The translations under genes and the position numbers were made by a program. Below are positions 1-6,030 of a stretch of DNA of 7,398 nt, one piece after another. Source of the DNA: Clostridia bacterium (GTDB taxonomy: Bacteria; Bacillota_E; SLMV01; PUMD01). How positions within the stretch are numbered: the first letter of the stretch is position 1; every line of letters begins with the position of its first letter. The DNA lies in NCBI GenBank assembly GCA_003562655.1, contig PWUC01000169.1, forward strand, positions 1 through 7,398. Direction: 5' to 3'. Under the pieces are notes generated by a model. That model saw only the letters and a program-made list of their open reading frames with translations, ran no database searches and was not told where the DNA came from.

Positions 1-77
1 AAGGCACCGGTTGCGACCGCAGCACCGGTGACATCCCCCGGCCTCTGTGGCAGCGCGAAGCGGGGCGGTTCGTTTGA
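1..77 (+). CDS. Possible 3' end of an upstream gene (partial, unidentified)
   Basis: The frame starting at base 3 is open to a TGA at 75-77 and would end a protein in ...RPLWQREAGRFV. Most of its third codon positions are G or C, as in the real genes here. The frame starting at base 1 is also open, running to a TGA at 172-174. It contains VYAVVDDLRQ, which loosely resembles the end of an FMN-binding domain, but it would overlap the next gene and the promoter. A minus-strand frame is also open. I cannot decide between these from so few bases and assign no function. Confidence 0.25.
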   Translation, partial: GTGCDRSTGDIPRPLWQREAGRFV

Positions 78-102
78 CAGTGCAGATGGCCTGGTCTACG
101 CT
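74..102 (+). promoter_or_regulatory. Candidate sigma-A type promoter
   Basis: A perfect TTGACA (74-79) is followed after 17 bases by TACGCT (97-102), a weak -10 match. It lies about 45 bases before the chosen start of the four-helix membrane protein and could drive that gene plus the Gx gene as one transcript. Confidence 0.45.
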
Positions 103-146
103 GTAGTGGATGATCTGCGACAGAGATGGGGAGGGAGTTATCTGCG

Positions 147-572
147 ATGGAGGTGCACGATAAGAGGATCCTGACCGGCGCTTTTTTGGTCATTGTGGGC
201 GTTTTCTTGCCCTGGCATTCCTTTCAATACCACTATCATGTGCCCGGGGCCCTGGGGAGTCTCATAGAACAGATGTCCTTTGGCAGTGTCCCGGGATATC
301 TCACGGTGCCCGGCCTGGCCACCCTGGTCTCAGCTCTCGTTGCCGCTGTCCTGGTGATGATTCCCCGACGGCCCGAGAATGCCGGCCGCACCATGACGGC
401 AGTGGGTTTTTTCGTGGCCCTGATGACGGCCCTTTTCGTGGTGGGCGGGTTGGTTCCCCTCTTCACGAGGGTATCGCCGAACCCACATATCGGTTTGCTC
501 GCAGTGCTGCTCGGGTGTGGGCTGGCTGTGCACGGGGTCCGCACGTCCGGGGATGAGACGCAGCGGGACTGA
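147..572 (+). CDS. Unidentified small membrane protein with four predicted helices
   Basis: I do not recognise this 141-residue protein as a named family. Hydrophobic segments lie at about residues 8-24 (ending in FLPWH), 51-72, 84-106 and 115-132, separated by short polar loops (PRRPENAGR between helices 2 and 3), with a hydrophilic tail GDETQRD. It should be an integral cytoplasmic-membrane protein. An upstream in-frame ATG at 126 would add seven residues. I prefer 147 because GGGAGGGAG (129-137) lies just before it, whereas 126 has no ribosome binding site. The next gene follows closely on the same strand, so the two are probably co-transcribed from the promoter at 74-102. No catalytic motif is visible, and the function is unknown. 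Confidence 0.72.
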   Translation: MEVHDKRILTGAFLVIVGVFLPWHSFQYHYHVPGALGSLIEQMSFGSVPGYLTVPGLATLVSALVAAVLVMIPRRPENAGRTMTAVGFFVALMTALFVVGGLVPLFTRVSPNPHIGLLAVLLGCGLAVHGVRTSGDETQRD

Positions 573-664
573 CGGATGCCCGGTCTCGGGCAGAGGTTCT
601 GGCGGTGACAGACCCGCGGCCGGAGAGGTCTCACCACCGGGCGGCGGGCATAATGTCGCCTGAC

Positions 665-670
665 AGGAGA
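665..670 (+). promoter_or_regulatory. Ribosome binding site for the Gx protein (decides a TTG start)
   Basis: AGGAGA lies nine bases before TTG 680. It supports a start at which the protein begins MDAGRVTRLALL, as family members usually do, rather than the longer options at GTG 605 or ATG 653. Confidence 0.5.
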
Positions 671-679
671 GTGGTCACC

Positions 680-1189
680 TTGGATGCCGGAAGAGTCACG
701 CGCCTGGCACTGCTCATAGCAGTGGGGGCTGTACTGCACTGGCTGGAGGCGACGGTGCCTGCACCCATCCCGGTCCCGGGTGCCAAGCTCGGACTGGCCA
801 ATATCGTGACCCTGTATGCCATCGTGGTCTGGGGGTTCTCCGGAGGGCTGTACGTTGCCGCCGGGAGATCCGTCCTGGGGTCTCTGATCGGCGGTACCTT
901 CGGAACCGTCGGTTTTGCCATGAGCTTTTTCGGGGCAGTGGTCTCAGCCGCCGTCATGTGGCTGATGTTCAAGCTTCCCGTGGGGCCCCTCGGTGTCAGC
1001 ATTGTGGGTGCCCTTGCTCACAACATGACGCAGCTCACCGTATTCGCCCTGATAACGCGGTATGCGGGGGTCTTCTTCTACACTCCCTACCTGGTGCTGC
1101 TGGCACTGCCGGCGGGGTTGACCACGGGCCTCATAGCGATCTTCTTCCTCAGACGCAGCGGACACATCGATGCTGCCTCCGCCCGGTGA
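680..1189 (+). CDS. Gx transporter family protein (PF07456-like; 'heptaprenyl diphosphate synthase component I')
   Basis: This 169-residue integral membrane protein has the family's recognisable blocks: PGAKLGLANIVTL (33-45), RSVLGSLIGGTFG (63-75), SFFGAVVSA (82-90) and ALAHNMTQL (111-119), with about five hydrophobic helices. The family is often named as a subunit of heptaprenyl diphosphate synthase, but its fold and sequence look like a small-solute or ECF S-component-type membrane protein. From memory, a relative (EetB) sits in the Listeria flavin-based extracellular electron transfer locus. Related genes commonly neighbour NusG-domain-II, FMN-binding and ApbE genes, and a broken apbE lies 2 kb downstream here. 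TTG 680 is chosen on its ribosome binding site and normal family length; GTG 605 would add 25 polar residues with no family counterpart. The solute and function are unproven. Confidence 0.85.
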   Translation: MDAGRVTRLALLIAVGAVLHWLEATVPAPIPVPGAKLGLANIVTLYAIVVWGFSGGLYVAAGRSVLGSLIGGTFGTVGFAMSFFGAVVSAAVMWLMFKLPVGPLGVSIVGALAHNMTQLTVFALITRYAGVFFYTPYLVLLALPAGLTTGLIAIFFLRRSGHIDAASAR

Positions 1190-1206
1190 TTCGCCCGGGC
1201 ATTTTC
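1181..1206 (+). terminator. Candidate intrinsic terminator overlapping the Gx stop codon
   Basis: GCCCGG (1181-1186) pairs with CCGGGC (1195-1200) across an eight-base loop that contains the TGA stop codon, and ATTTTC follows. The T-run is short, so termination may be weak. Confidence 0.4.
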
Positions 1207-1551
1207 GCACCCGCCGGACATCAGTGACCTCCCCCGGCACGCCAACTGTTTCCGACTTCAGGGCCGGTTCACTGGTCCAGAAAGGACGGGTGTTCGCCGG
1301 GTCTGCGAGACCGCTTCGGGAGCCCTCAACATACTGTACATCGACTGATGGGAGTTTCCATGAAGCACCGAACTGGAGCAGCAGGCCTTCGGGTCGGCTG
1401 TCGGAATGGGTCATCGGTGTGGGTGCTCGAAGGTCCCCTTCTGCCCTGTTGTCCGTATGCATGTGGTCCGATGAAGGAAACGGGCTTCGGGCGTCGAAAC
1501 CTTTAGCGGCGGAAGACTCGTGGGTCGAAAGAGATCTCACCGGCCGGGAGG
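1190..1551 (+). other. Intergenic stretch with no recognisable gene, short hairpins only
   Basis: Frames are open on both strands, but none gives a recognisable protein. Visible structures are small: GGTCT-GCG-AGACC (1300-1312), GTCC-AGAAA-GGAC (1275-1287), and CACCGA pairing with a downstream TCGGTG around a ggccTTCGggtc core (about 1365-1420). No known riboswitch consensus or good promoter was found. It presumably holds the promoter and leader of the MFS gene; it could also be degraded coding sequence. Confidence 0.4.
1546..1551 (+). promoter_or_regulatory. Ribosome binding site for the MFS transporter (decides a TTG start)
   Basis: GGGAGG is followed after six bases by TTG 1558. The upstream TTG at 1552 directly abuts the site and is too close to be used. 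Confidence 0.6.
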
Positions 1552-1557
1552 TTGCTC

Positions 1558-2784
1558 TTGGGTGACGATGGATCAGGTCATCAGAAGGGTCTCATCGTTC
1601 TCGTCATCGCGATGTTCAGCATGGCAACGGGCGTGGGCTTCATCGTGCCCCTTCTCCCGGTATATGCTGAGACCATGGGTGCCAGTGGGATGTGGATCGG
1701 CCTGATCTTCGCTGCCAATCCGTTCTTTCGCGCGCTTTTAATGGTGGTCTTCGGTTCGCTTTCCGACCAAAGGGGAAAGAAGAGCATCATCACCGGTGGT
1801 CTACTCGGGTACATGGTGGTGGCGCTGGGCTTCGTCATAGCGACCCACCCCTTTCATCTCTTCCTGCTTCGCATGGTGCAGGGGCTGTTCTCGGCCATGA
1901 TCAGTCCCGTGGCCCGCGCCTACGCGGGTGAACTGAGCCCGTTCAATGCCGAGGGCAGGGTGATGGGCACCCTAAACACCGGATTTTTCGCGGGATTTGC
2001 CGGGGGCCCCATCATGGGCGGTGTTCTCGCCGATCATTTCGGGTTCAACGTGCCCTTTTACGCCATGGCCGCTCTGTCGGGCGTGTCGCTCCTGCTGGTC
2101 ATCATGTTTCTTCCGGAACAGAAGCCGCAGACTGCGGTTGTGGGGCAGCGACCGGTGCAGATGGTCATCGATTCCTTCCGGCTCCTGCACAGTGACACGG
2201 TCAAGGGCATCGTCTCCCTCCGGAGCGCCGTGGGCATGGGACACGGAATTTTCTCATCTCTGCTGCCTCTCTTCTGCCAGCTGGCCCTGGGTCTTACCAG
2301 CGGTCAGGTTGGTGCGATTGTGACGGTGCGCGCCCTGACGGGTGCGGTGCTCCAACGAAAGGGAGGTGACCTGGCAGACCGCTACAGCCGGAAGTGGCTT
2401 GCCACTGCAGGTTCACTCCTCGCACCCGCTGCCTTCCTCCTGGTTCCCCTATCCCAGGGTCAGGGGCACATGATGATCCTGTCGGTCATAATCGGTGTGG
2501 GCTTCGGCATTTCTGTGCCCGCCTCAGAGGCCATGGCTGTGGAGCAGGGCCGTAAGTTCAGCATGGGCAAGATGCTTGGACTCGTTGAGATGACCCGCAG
2601 CTTCTCCATGGCGGTGGGGTCGATTATGGGGGGACTGGCCCTCGACAGCCTGGGAACCGATTATGCTTTCGTCGTCGCCGCAGGTCTGAGTGTGTTGGGC
2701 GTCGGCGTCGCGTTGTGGTTTCTGCGAGCCTACGAGGGCACCCGGACCGTTTCTCGCCTGCATCAGGCGGCTGACGGTGGGTGA
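1558..2784 (+). CDS. Major facilitator superfamily transporter, probable 12-helix DHA1-type drug or metabolite exporter
   Basis: This 408-residue, very hydrophobic protein has a length and pattern consistent with twelve membrane helices. The first helix contains GVGFIVPLLPVYAETMG, typical of DHA1-type members. The family's motif A appears after helix 2 as GSLSDQRGKK (about 66-75), and its second-half echo as GDLADRYSRK (about 270-279). LLRMVQGLFSAMISPVARAY matches helix 4, and GFFAGFAGGPIMGG matches the helix 5 motif C region seen in exporters. Proton-coupled export across the cytoplasmic membrane is the family norm; the substrate cannot be told. The gene is intact despite many homopolymer runs. 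It stands alone, preceded by a long untranslated stretch and convergent with the apbE remnant. Confidence 0.9.
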   Translation: MGDDGSGHQKGLIVLVIAMFSMATGVGFIVPLLPVYAETMGASGMWIGLIFAANPFFRALLMVVFGSLSDQRGKKSIITGGLLGYMVVALGFVIATHPFHLFLLRMVQGLFSAMISPVARAYAGELSPFNAEGRVMGTLNTGFFAGFAGGPIMGGVLADHFGFNVPFYAMAALSGVSLLLVIMFLPEQKPQTAVVGQRPVQMVIDSFRLLHSDTVKGIVSLRSAVGMGHGIFSSLLPLFCQLALGLTSGQVGAIVTVRALTGAVLQRKGGDLADRYSRKWLATAGSLLAPAAFLLVPLSQGQGHMMILSVIIGVGFGISVPASEAMAVEQGRKFSMGKMLGLVEMTRSFSMAVGSIMGGLALDSLGTDYAFVVAAGLSVLGVGVALWFLRAYEGTRTVSRLHQAADGG

Positions 2785-2829
2785 GAGAGCGGCCATTGCA
2801 CCGTCGGGTGCGGTCCTTCGGGACTCTCA
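2782..2829 (+). repeat. Possible three-way RNA structure at the MFS gene end
   Basis: TGAGA (2782-2786, including the stop codon) pairs with TCTCA (2825-2829). It encloses two hairpins: GCACC-GTCG-GGTGC (2798-2811) and GTCC-TTCG-GGAC (2813-2824), the latter with a stable UUCG tetraloop. There is no T-run, so a classical terminator is not shown. Confidence 0.35.
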
Positions 2830-2840
2830 GCTGCATCGCG

Positions 2841-2888
2841 GGCAGTTAGTTGAGCTCCGCGGGGGACGAGCTGTCAACATCAACTGCC
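2841..2888 (+). repeat. Long imperfect inverted repeat in the convergent intergenic region
   Basis: GGCAGTT (2841-2847) pairs with AACTGCC (2882-2888), GTTGA (2849-2853) with TCAAC (2874-2878), and GCTC (2854-2857) with GAGC (2868-2871). This gives 16 pairs broken by small bulges around a ten-base G-rich loop. It could be a transcription barrier between the converging MFS and apbE genes. No T-run follows on either strand. Confidence 0.5.
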
Positions 2889-2924
2889 ATCTGCCATAAG
2901 GAGACTGAAGGCGCATTCACGTCA

Positions 2925-2946
2925 GCTGCCCTTCACCAGGGGCAGC
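2925..2946 (+). repeat. GC-rich hairpin
   Basis: GCTGCCC (2925-2931) pairs perfectly with GGGCAGC (2940-2946) over an eight-base loop. It is the third hairpin in 165 bases between the converging genes and lacks a T-run. It may be a terminator on either strand. Confidence 0.4.
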
Positions 2947-3066
2947 CCCGCAAGTCACCCCAGTCGGCGGGTCATGTACGATCATGGGAGGTGAGGGGGC
3001 ACTGGTCAGTCGTGTATACCGGAAGAGGATAATGATCCAGACGTCCCCCGTTGAATCCAGGGACCT

Positions 3067-3900
3067 TCAATCCTTTCTGTGTGCGCGTCGCTGGTCATTG
3101 ACCTCAAGATACCTCCGGGCATCACCGCTGGTGCTGAGGGCCTCGCCTGCATATAGCTCGACGGCGGCGTAGACGCGGTTGCTGTCGCGGGGATCGATGA
3201 GCCCGGTCCGCCACGGCCACCCCCCGGATCTCGATGCTGCTCTGCCCAGCGCTTATCAGGGCACTGGTGACGCCGATATCAGAAAAGAGAATCCGCCCCC
3301 ACCCGGGCGGCATACCCCTTTGCCAGAGCCTCCAGATCTGGCCTTATGCCGTCGGAGATGGTCGCGGTACTGTCCGTTGGGTTGATCTGGATCCTGTCAG
3401 GGTTGACCAGTTCCAGGCTGCGTGCGAGCTCCTCATCGTCGGGAATGCGGTGATCCCCGGTGTAGAAGCCCCATGCCTTCACGACGGGTCCGATGGTGGG
3501 ATCGAGGGCCCCTCCCGCCAGCCTGGAGATCTCCACGGCCGTCTCTATCAGGTGCAGGGTCACCGACGAGATCGCTACAGGCTGCCCTGCCCTGGTGTTG
3601 ACGGTGCTGATCTCACTGCCAGGACGGTATATGCTGACCAGACCCCAGGCCCGCTCCATACGCCGACTGGATGTCGAGGTCGCCATCCCACCCGCGGACC
3701 CGCACGGTGACCAGTGTTCACAGCAGAACGGCATCTTCGGTGAGGGCCCCGGAGGGCTCACTGCGGCCCACCGTCTGCCGATCACTGCACCCCATTGCCG
3801 CCATCAGCTCAAGTCCCAGGAGGGCCGGCATGCCGGTCACAAGAAGCCGGTTGATGAGGTGCTGCCGATGGAATGAGTGAGTTCGAAGCAACTCATGCAC
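3067..3900 (-). pseudogene. apbE: Broken apbE: FAD:protein FMN transferase, multiple disruptions
   Basis: ApbE covalently attaches FMN from FAD to threonines of exported redox proteins, usually as a lipoprotein. Reading the minus strand and switching frames gives a collinear ApbE. A GTG start (3900) is followed by a hydrophobic stretch ending AAMGC (possible lipobox), TLVTVRVRGWDGDLD, then YRPGSEISTVN, GGALDPTIGPVVKAWGFY, LEALAKGYAA (the conserved substrate-site KGY), DIGVTSALISAGQ, WRTGLIDPRD and ALSTSGDARRYLEV. Lesions: an in-frame TGA at 3718-3720 where the family has the small residue of its M-[GD]-T motif; frame changes at homopolymer runs 3643-3646, 3283-3286 and 3220-3225, each restored by removing one base; and loss of the normal DPRTG-containing C-terminus at a stop at 3067-3069. 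No single frame could make an active enzyme. The ribosome binding site survives. Sequencing error could explain the homopolymer shifts but not so easily the stop and lost end. Confidence 0.88.
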
Positions 3901-3906
3901 ACCTCA

Positions 3907-3911
3907 CCTCC
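3907..3911 (-). promoter_or_regulatory. Preserved ribosome binding site of the broken apbE
   Basis: On the minus strand GGAGG, within GGAGGTGAG, precedes GTG 3900 by six bases. It fixes the original start and suggests that inactivation is recent or that the message is still translated into a short peptide. Confidence 0.55.
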
Positions 3912-4094
3912 AGGTCATGCCATGGGCCGTTCCCGACTGCGACGACATATAATGCTGCATACAATCAAGATCACCGCCAAAATCCTCATGCATCGCCATC
4001 GGCTGAGACGAACTGCCGCGGTGAGGCCCCGAATATGGTCGGTGGCTGCACCTTCATGTCGCAGCCGCCGGTGTGTCGCAGCTGTCCGGGACAG

Positions 4095-4122
4095 TTGACA
4101 GAAATCGCCTTTGTGCTACCAT
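4095..4122 (+). promoter_or_regulatory. Candidate sigma-A type promoter for the metallo-hydrolase operon
   Basis: TTGACA (4095-4100) and TACCAT (4117-4122) are separated by 16 bases. The expected transcription start is near 4130, leaving a leader of about 180 bases before ATG 4311. It is the best promoter match between the apbE remnant and this operon. Confidence 0.5.
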
Positions 4123-4218
4123 GGATTTGAGAGGGCGAATGTCGAATATCGCTGGCGTAATATGGCAATCACACCCGCTGCTGCATCAACCTGTCCATGC
4201 GTGAGTATGAATTCATAG

Positions 4219-4292
4219 ACCAGTCGTGTCGAAAACCTGCGATAGCGGTCTGAACGACATGGTGAGCATTGCTCAGCGAAGATCAGTTCACC
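4219..4292 (+). promoter_or_regulatory. Structured leader before the metallo-hydrolase gene, possible alternative hairpins
   Basis: ACCAGTCGT (4219-4227) pairs with ACGACATGGT (4254-4263) with one bulged A. Next to it TGAGC-ATT-GCTCA (4263-4275) forms a tight hairpin. GGTGA (4261-4265) can instead pair with TCACC (4288-4292), just before the ribosome binding site at 4297. These helices compete for the same bases. The sequence matches no riboswitch class I know. Confidence 0.35.
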
Positions 4293-4296
4293 AGCA

Positions 4297-4302
4297 GGGG
4301 AG
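4297..4302 (+). promoter_or_regulatory. Ribosome binding site for the metallo-hydrolase (decides the start)
   Basis: GGGGAG stands eight bases before ATG 4311. The in-frame TTG at 4269 would add 14 polar residues ahead of the first membrane helix and lies inside the leader hairpins. Confidence 0.6.
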
Positions 4303-4310
4303 CTGTGGGC

Positions 4311-5669
4311 ATGCCTTTCATAGCACTTGCCGCCTTTTTGGGAATACTGGTGGGGCTCGTTGCCCTGGTCAGGGGCAGTCTGGTCAGCCTCGGCCTGAAA
4401 AACCGCAGAGCTGCCGCTGGCTTGCTGGTGGTCTGTCTCGTGGTCTTTGCCGTCTCGGTTCCACCCGCCGATCCAGAGACCGAACCCGAACCGTATGATG
4501 ATCCCACCGAGGCTTCCGCGGCGGTGGAGGCCGGCCCCGGGGAGGGCGTCACGGATGACCCCGAAGATGAAGCTGACGAGGCAGCGGAGGAGGGAGATGC
4601 ACCTGACCAGCCGGAGGGGGAGGAAGCGGAAACCGGGACCGAGGTGGAGGTATCTGAAGCACCCCGGGCTTCTGAGGAAGCGGAGGCGGTCGGCCAGCTG
4701 GCCGTTCACTTCATTGATGTCGGCCAGGGTGATGCGATCCTCCTGGAGGCCCCGGATGCAGCCGTTCTGATAGACGCCGGGACCCGCGGGGCGGGAGAGA
4801 TCGTGGTGCAGTACCTGGTGCGACGGGGCATCAGGAGAATAGACCTGGTCATTGCCACCCATCCCCACGCCGATCACATCGGCGGCCTGATCCAGGTCCT
4901 CAGGAACTTCCAGGTAGACCGGATCATCGATTCGGGCCAGCCCCACACGACGAAGACCTTTGACGATTACCTCACCGAGGTCGAGAGACAGGTGGACGAG
5001 GGACACTGCGTCTTCGAGGTGCCCGAGGACCAGGTGGTGGACCTGGGATCGGGTGCTGTTCTCACGGTTCTCGGTCCGGATACTGCAATGGGATCCCTCA
5101 ATGACGGTTCTGTTGTCTGTCGCGTTGACTTCGGTTCCACCTCATTTCTGTTCACCGGGGATGCGGAACTCGCCGCCGAGGAGCGGTTGCTGCGTCGGCA
5201 GGCGGACGTGAAGGTGGATGTGCTGAAGGTGGGGCATCACGGGAGCAGAACGTCCACCTCATCTTCCTTTCTGACCGCGGTTTCCCCCGCGCACGCCGTC
5301 ATCTGTGTCGGCGACGGAAACCGGTACGGTCATCCTCACGTCGAGGTCCTCCACCGGCTCCAGAATGCCGGTGTCGAGATATACAGAACCGATGTACATG
5401 GGACGGTCATCTTCGTCTCGGACGGGCGCGAGCTTACGGTGAACGTGCAACCCTGGGTGGGTGCGCCGGAGAGTGAGGAGAAAGAAGACGATTCGGATGA
5501 GGGGGAGGGATTTGTCGGGAGCGTGAGGTCAGATGTCTACCATTACCCGGCGTGCCGGCACGCTGAGAGCATATTGCCGGCGAACCGCCACTGGTTTGAC
5601 TCGCCCGAGGATGCCCGGGAGGCTGGCTACAGGCCTTGCGGCGTCTGCAGACCACCGGGAGGGGAGTGA
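4311..5669 (+). CDS. Membrane-anchored ComEC-like metallo-beta-lactamase-fold hydrolase with Ada-like zinc domain
   Basis: A 452-residue protein with four parts. (1) Two membrane helices (about 3-20 and 33-50) flank a basic loop (RGSLVSLGLKNRR), which by the positive-inside rule puts the rest outside the cell. (2) A very acidic, Ala/Pro/Gly-rich linker spans about 51-128. (3) A metallo-beta-lactamase domain of the ComEC C-terminal type spans about 129-385: FIDVGQGDA, metal-binding HPHADH (184-189), FTGD (Asp284), GHHGS (His309-His310) and NRYGHPH (His341). (4) After a second acidic spacer, a 50-residue tail has YHYPACR (Cys415), WFDSPEDAREAGYRPC (Cys443) and Cys446, the Ada-type metal-binding pattern. 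ComEC-type domains are thought to be nucleases acting on DNA at the cell surface; the substrate here is unproven. All ComEC channel helices are absent, so it is not a DNA-uptake channel. The DUF3006 gene follows after eight bases. Confidence 0.9.
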   Translation: MPFIALAAFLGILVGLVALVRGSLVSLGLKNRRAAAGLLVVCLVVFAVSVPPADPETEPEPYDDPTEASAAVEAGPGEGVTDDPEDEADEAAEEGDAPDQPEGEEAETGTEVEVSEAPRASEEAEAVGQLAVHFIDVGQGDAILLEAPDAAVLIDAGTRGAGEIVVQYLVRRGIRRIDLVIATHPHADHIGGLIQVLRNFQVDRIIDSGQPHTTKTFDDYLTEVERQVDEGHCVFEVPEDQVVDLGSGAVLTVLGPDTAMGSLNDGSVVCRVDFGSTSFLFTGDAELAAEERLLRRQADVKVDVLKVGHHGSRTSTSSSFLTAVSPAHAVICVGDGNRYGHPHVEVLHRLQNAGVEIYRTDVHGTVIFVSDGRELTVNVQPWVGAPESEEKEDDSDEGEGFVGSVRSDVYHYPACRHAESILPANRHWFDSPEDAREAGYRPCGVCRPPGGE

Positions 5670-5677
5670 GACAAGGC

Positions 5678-5905
5678 GTGAGGCCGCTCAGAGCAGTCAT
5701 CGACAGGATTGAAGAGGGTTTGGCGGTACTGCTTGTGGGAGAAGATGAGGTGCAGCTGGACCTGTCCCTGGACTACCTGCCCTCCGGGGTCGAAGAGGGC
5801 AGTGTCCTCAGGATCGGCTTCGAGGAGGACAGGGCGACGACCCTTGCCCTCAGGAAGAAAATGCAGAGCCGAATCGACAGGCTCAGGCGCAGAGGCAGGG
5901 AGTGA
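5678..5905 (+). CDS. DUF3006 family protein
   Basis: This 75-residue soluble protein begins MRPLRAVIDRIEEGLAVLLV and continues VQLDLSLDYLPSGVEEGSVL, the typical DUF3006 pattern of short beta-strands, followed by a basic helix (LRKKMQSRIDRLRRRGRE). GTG 5678 is chosen because the family begins just before AVIDRIE and GGGAGGGGAG lies upstream at 5657-5666, within the preceding gene's end. An ATG at 5636 would give a non-family extension overlapping that gene. DUF3006 genes regularly sit beside ComEC-like metallo-hydrolase genes in Bacillota, and here the spacing is eight bases, so they are co-translated or at least co-transcribed. No biochemical function is established. A role supporting or regulating the partner is inference. 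There is no signal peptide, so it should be cytoplasmic while its partner's domain is predicted outside. Confidence 0.88.
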   Translation: MRPLRAVIDRIEEGLAVLLVGEDEVQLDLSLDYLPSGVEEGSVLRIGFEEDRATTLALRKKMQSRIDRLRRRGRE

Positions 5906-5916
5906 GAGGCAGGTTG

Positions 5917-5952
5917 CCCCCTGCAGGGTCTGACCCCGGGCCGATCAGGGGG
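5917..5952 (+). terminator. Candidate terminator hairpin after the DUF3006 gene
   Basis: CCCCCTG (5917-5923) pairs with CAGGGGG (5946-5952). Inside, GGGT-CTG-ACCC (5926-5936) forms a second hairpin. It starts 12 bases after the stop codon. There is no T-run, so the assignment rests on position and stem strength. Confidence 0.35.
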
Positions 5953-6030
5953 GAGATGATGCTGTCGGCCCGCTGCCGGGATCTGCTGGACACCTGCATT
6001 CGGAAACCTCCCCCGCTGCAGTATGCCCCA

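Noticed and set aside
605..679. Longer N-terminus for the Gx protein from GTG 605 or ATG 653
   Set aside because: The extra residues are polar with no family counterpart, and TTG 680 has a better placed ribosome binding site. It is not excluded, because AGAGG lies eight bases before 605.
944..1540. Minus-strand open frame spanning the Gx 3' end and the following gap
   Set aside because: It overlaps the Gx coding region, lacks a convincing start, and gives no recognisable domain.
1190..1551. Known riboswitch or T-box leader before the MFS gene
   Set aside because: I looked for T-box, SAM, TPP, FMN, cobalamin, ZTP, guanidine and fluoride consensus cores and found none.
3493..3876. Plus-strand open frames across the apbE remnant
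   Set aside because: The minus strand reads ApbE motifs over the same bases. The plus frames are shadows.
3948..3953. TATAAT on the plus strand as a promoter -10 box
   Set aside because: No acceptable -35 hexamer lies 15-19 bases upstream. The TTGACA promoter at 4095 is closer to the operon and better.
4116..5006. Long open frame (296 residues) on the minus strand
   Set aside because: It is antisense to the leader and first half of the metallo-hydrolase, whose motifs and ribosome binding site are unmistakable. The minus product resembles nothing known.
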